Shown here one piece after another: positions 6,065-6,616 of a stretch of 6,616 nt of DNA (position 1 is the stretch's first letter; each line of letters begins with the position of its first letter). Origin of the DNA: Chloroflexota bacterium (GTDB lineage Bacteria > Chloroflexota > Chloroflexia > Thermomicrobiales > UBA6265); NCBI GenBank assembly GCA_019348515.1, contig JAHWJF010000201.1, forward strand, positions 1 through 6,616. The letters are read 5' to 3'. Below the pieces are notes generated by a model. That model saw nothing but the letters and a program-made list of their open reading frames with translations. It made no database searches and was not told where the DNA came from. The translations under genes were made by a program, and so were the position numbers.

Positions 6065-6328
6065 CTACTCGTCGCTCCCGGCGAGCACGCCACGGTCGAG
6101 GAGGTAGCGGGCGATGTAGGCATTGTTCGCGTCGAGGAGCTTGATCGCGTAGGAGGAGGCCGCCCGGGCCGCGGCAAACCCCGCGGACTCAAGCTCCTCG
6201 GCAACGGTTGTCCCTCGGGCCTCGGCCGCTTCGGCGGCTTCGGCTTGCAAGAGCGCCTCGAGGTAGGCGTGCATCTCCTCCGCGGTCATCCCGATCGTAT
6301 CGCGCGTCCCCCGTGCCGCCTCTCCCAC
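6065..6328 (-). CDS. Unrecognised 87-residue alanine-rich helical protein, first gene of a coupled pair
   Basis: I chose GTG at 6328 because GGGAGG (6334-6339, minus strand) lies five bases before it. GTG at 6349 (seven residues longer) and ATG at 6289 (13 residues shorter) are less supported. The protein looks wholly helical and soluble: MTAEEMHAYLEALLQAEAAEAAEARG (14-39), then TTVAEELESAGFAAARAASSYAIKLLDANNAYIARYLLDRG (40-80), with an acidic end. There are no cysteines, no signal peptide and no recognisable catalytic or DNA-binding motif. One base separates its stop from the next gene. Small size and tight pairing recall toxin-antitoxin modules, but nothing in either protein supports that, so it stays hypothetical. 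Confidence 0.65.
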   Translation of the reverse strand: MGEAARGTRDTIGMTAEEMHAYLEALLQAEAAEAAEARGTTVAEELESAGFAAARAASSYAIKLLDANNAYIARYLLDRGVLAGSDE

Positions 6329-6333
6329 TTCGA

Positions 6334-6339
6334 CCTCCC
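6334..6339 (-). promoter_or_regulatory. Ribosome binding site of the 87-residue protein
   Basis: GGGAGG on the minus strand, five bases before GTG at 6328. This is the best site among the alternative starts. Confidence 0.5.
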
Positions 6340-6415
6340 GTACCGCCACCTATCCGTGCTGGGCGATGGTAGCACCCGACCCGGCGGCGTTTGTGCCACG
6401 GGTCCAAAGGCCCCT

Positions 6416-6424
6416 TGCTATACT
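6416..6424 (+). promoter_or_regulatory. Extended -10 promoter for the ferredoxin gene
   Basis: TGC-TATACT is an extended -10 element with five of six consensus bases. No convincing -35 lies 16-18 bases upstream, which extended -10 promoters can tolerate. Transcription would begin near 6431, giving a leader of about 100 bases that shows no obvious gene. The divergent minus-strand gene pair begins about 90 bases to the left. Confidence 0.5.
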
Positions 6425-6530
6425 CAAAGAGCCCGCGAGTTCGTCAACGACGAGCGCATGTGCGGTCCGCAGCGGGTCCGTAGCGCACCCACTCTCAAGA
6501 CCCGGAACCCCGGGTGAGGAGCGATGTGCC

Positions 6531-6616
6531 GTGGCGTACGTGATCGCCCAACCATGCATCGGCGTCAAGGACAATAGCTGCGTCGAGGTCTGTCCGGTAG
6601 ACTGCATCCATTCGAC
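6531..6616 (+). CDS. Ferredoxin, Thermus/actinobacterial seven-iron type (5' part only)
   Basis: GTG at 6531 is preceded by GAGGAG (6516-6521) nine bases upstream. Only 28 codons are in the window. The translation starts MAYVIAQPCIGVKDNSC and continues VEVCPVDCIHS. The spacing C9-x7-C17-x3-C21-x3-C25 is that of ferredoxins carrying a [3Fe-4S] and a [4Fe-4S] cluster. In that family, the equivalents of Cys9, Cys17 and Cys21 bind the first cluster and Cys25 helps bind the second. Val12 takes the place where some relatives (for example Azotobacter ferredoxin I) have another cysteine; the CIGVKD wording is typical of Thermus-type proteins. It would be a small soluble electron carrier. The C-terminal cysteines and any downstream partner are cut off, so the cluster content is an inference. 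Confidence 0.9.
   Translation, partial: MAYVIAQPCIGVKDNSCVEVCPVDCIHS

Noticed and set aside
6064..6204. Upstream extension of the 128-residue protein to 6204
   Set aside because: The segment overlaps the 87-residue gene in another frame and reads as Ser/Pro/Arg low-complexity shadow sequence.
5677..6328. Toxin-antitoxin interpretation of the small gene pair
   Set aside because: Only size and spacing suggest it; no toxin fold, nuclease residues or DNA-binding motif can be seen in either protein.

Overview
The window is GC-rich bacterial chromosome. Six of the seven complete or partial genes I would call with reasonable confidence start with GTG. The content suggests a monoderm, Gram-positive-like organism: a secreted protein ends in an LPxTG sorting signal, and the ferredoxin start closely resembles Thermus-type and actinobacterial seven-iron ferredoxins. 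A member of the Chloroflexota (Thermomicrobia-like) is my best guess, with Actinomycetota as the alternative. This is an inference from sequence style, not a phylogenetic result.

Layout from left to right: (1) about 360 bases without a convincing gene, probably a leader or intergenic region. (2) A 192-residue secreted protein of low complexity with a complete LPDTG sorting signal, followed by two strong tandem hairpins. (3) On the minus strand, recG, the branched-DNA helicase (848 residues, with a long N-terminal extension). Just upstream of recG is an unrecognised 58-residue ORF whose stop overlaps the recG GTG by four bases. (4) Divergently on the plus strand, rpmB (ribosomal protein L28, zinc-ribbon form) with its own hairpin terminator, then a 23S-rRNA/tRNA uracil-5-methyltransferase of the RlmD/TrmA family that has lost its iron-sulfur cysteines. 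(5) Convergent to it on the minus strand, two unrecognised small proteins (87 and 128 residues) separated by a single base, evidently co-translated. (6) At the right edge on the plus strand, an extended -10 promoter and the first 28 codons of a ferredoxin gene, cut by the window end.

Most of the window is housekeeping: DNA repair, ribosome, rRNA modification and electron transfer. The less ordinary parts are the sortase substrate with its internal repeats, the small ORF fused translationally to recG, the cluster-less methyltransferase and the uncharacterised two-gene pair. I see no CRISPR array, insertion sequence, tRNA, rRNA or phage gene, and no clear multi-gene defence or novel system.
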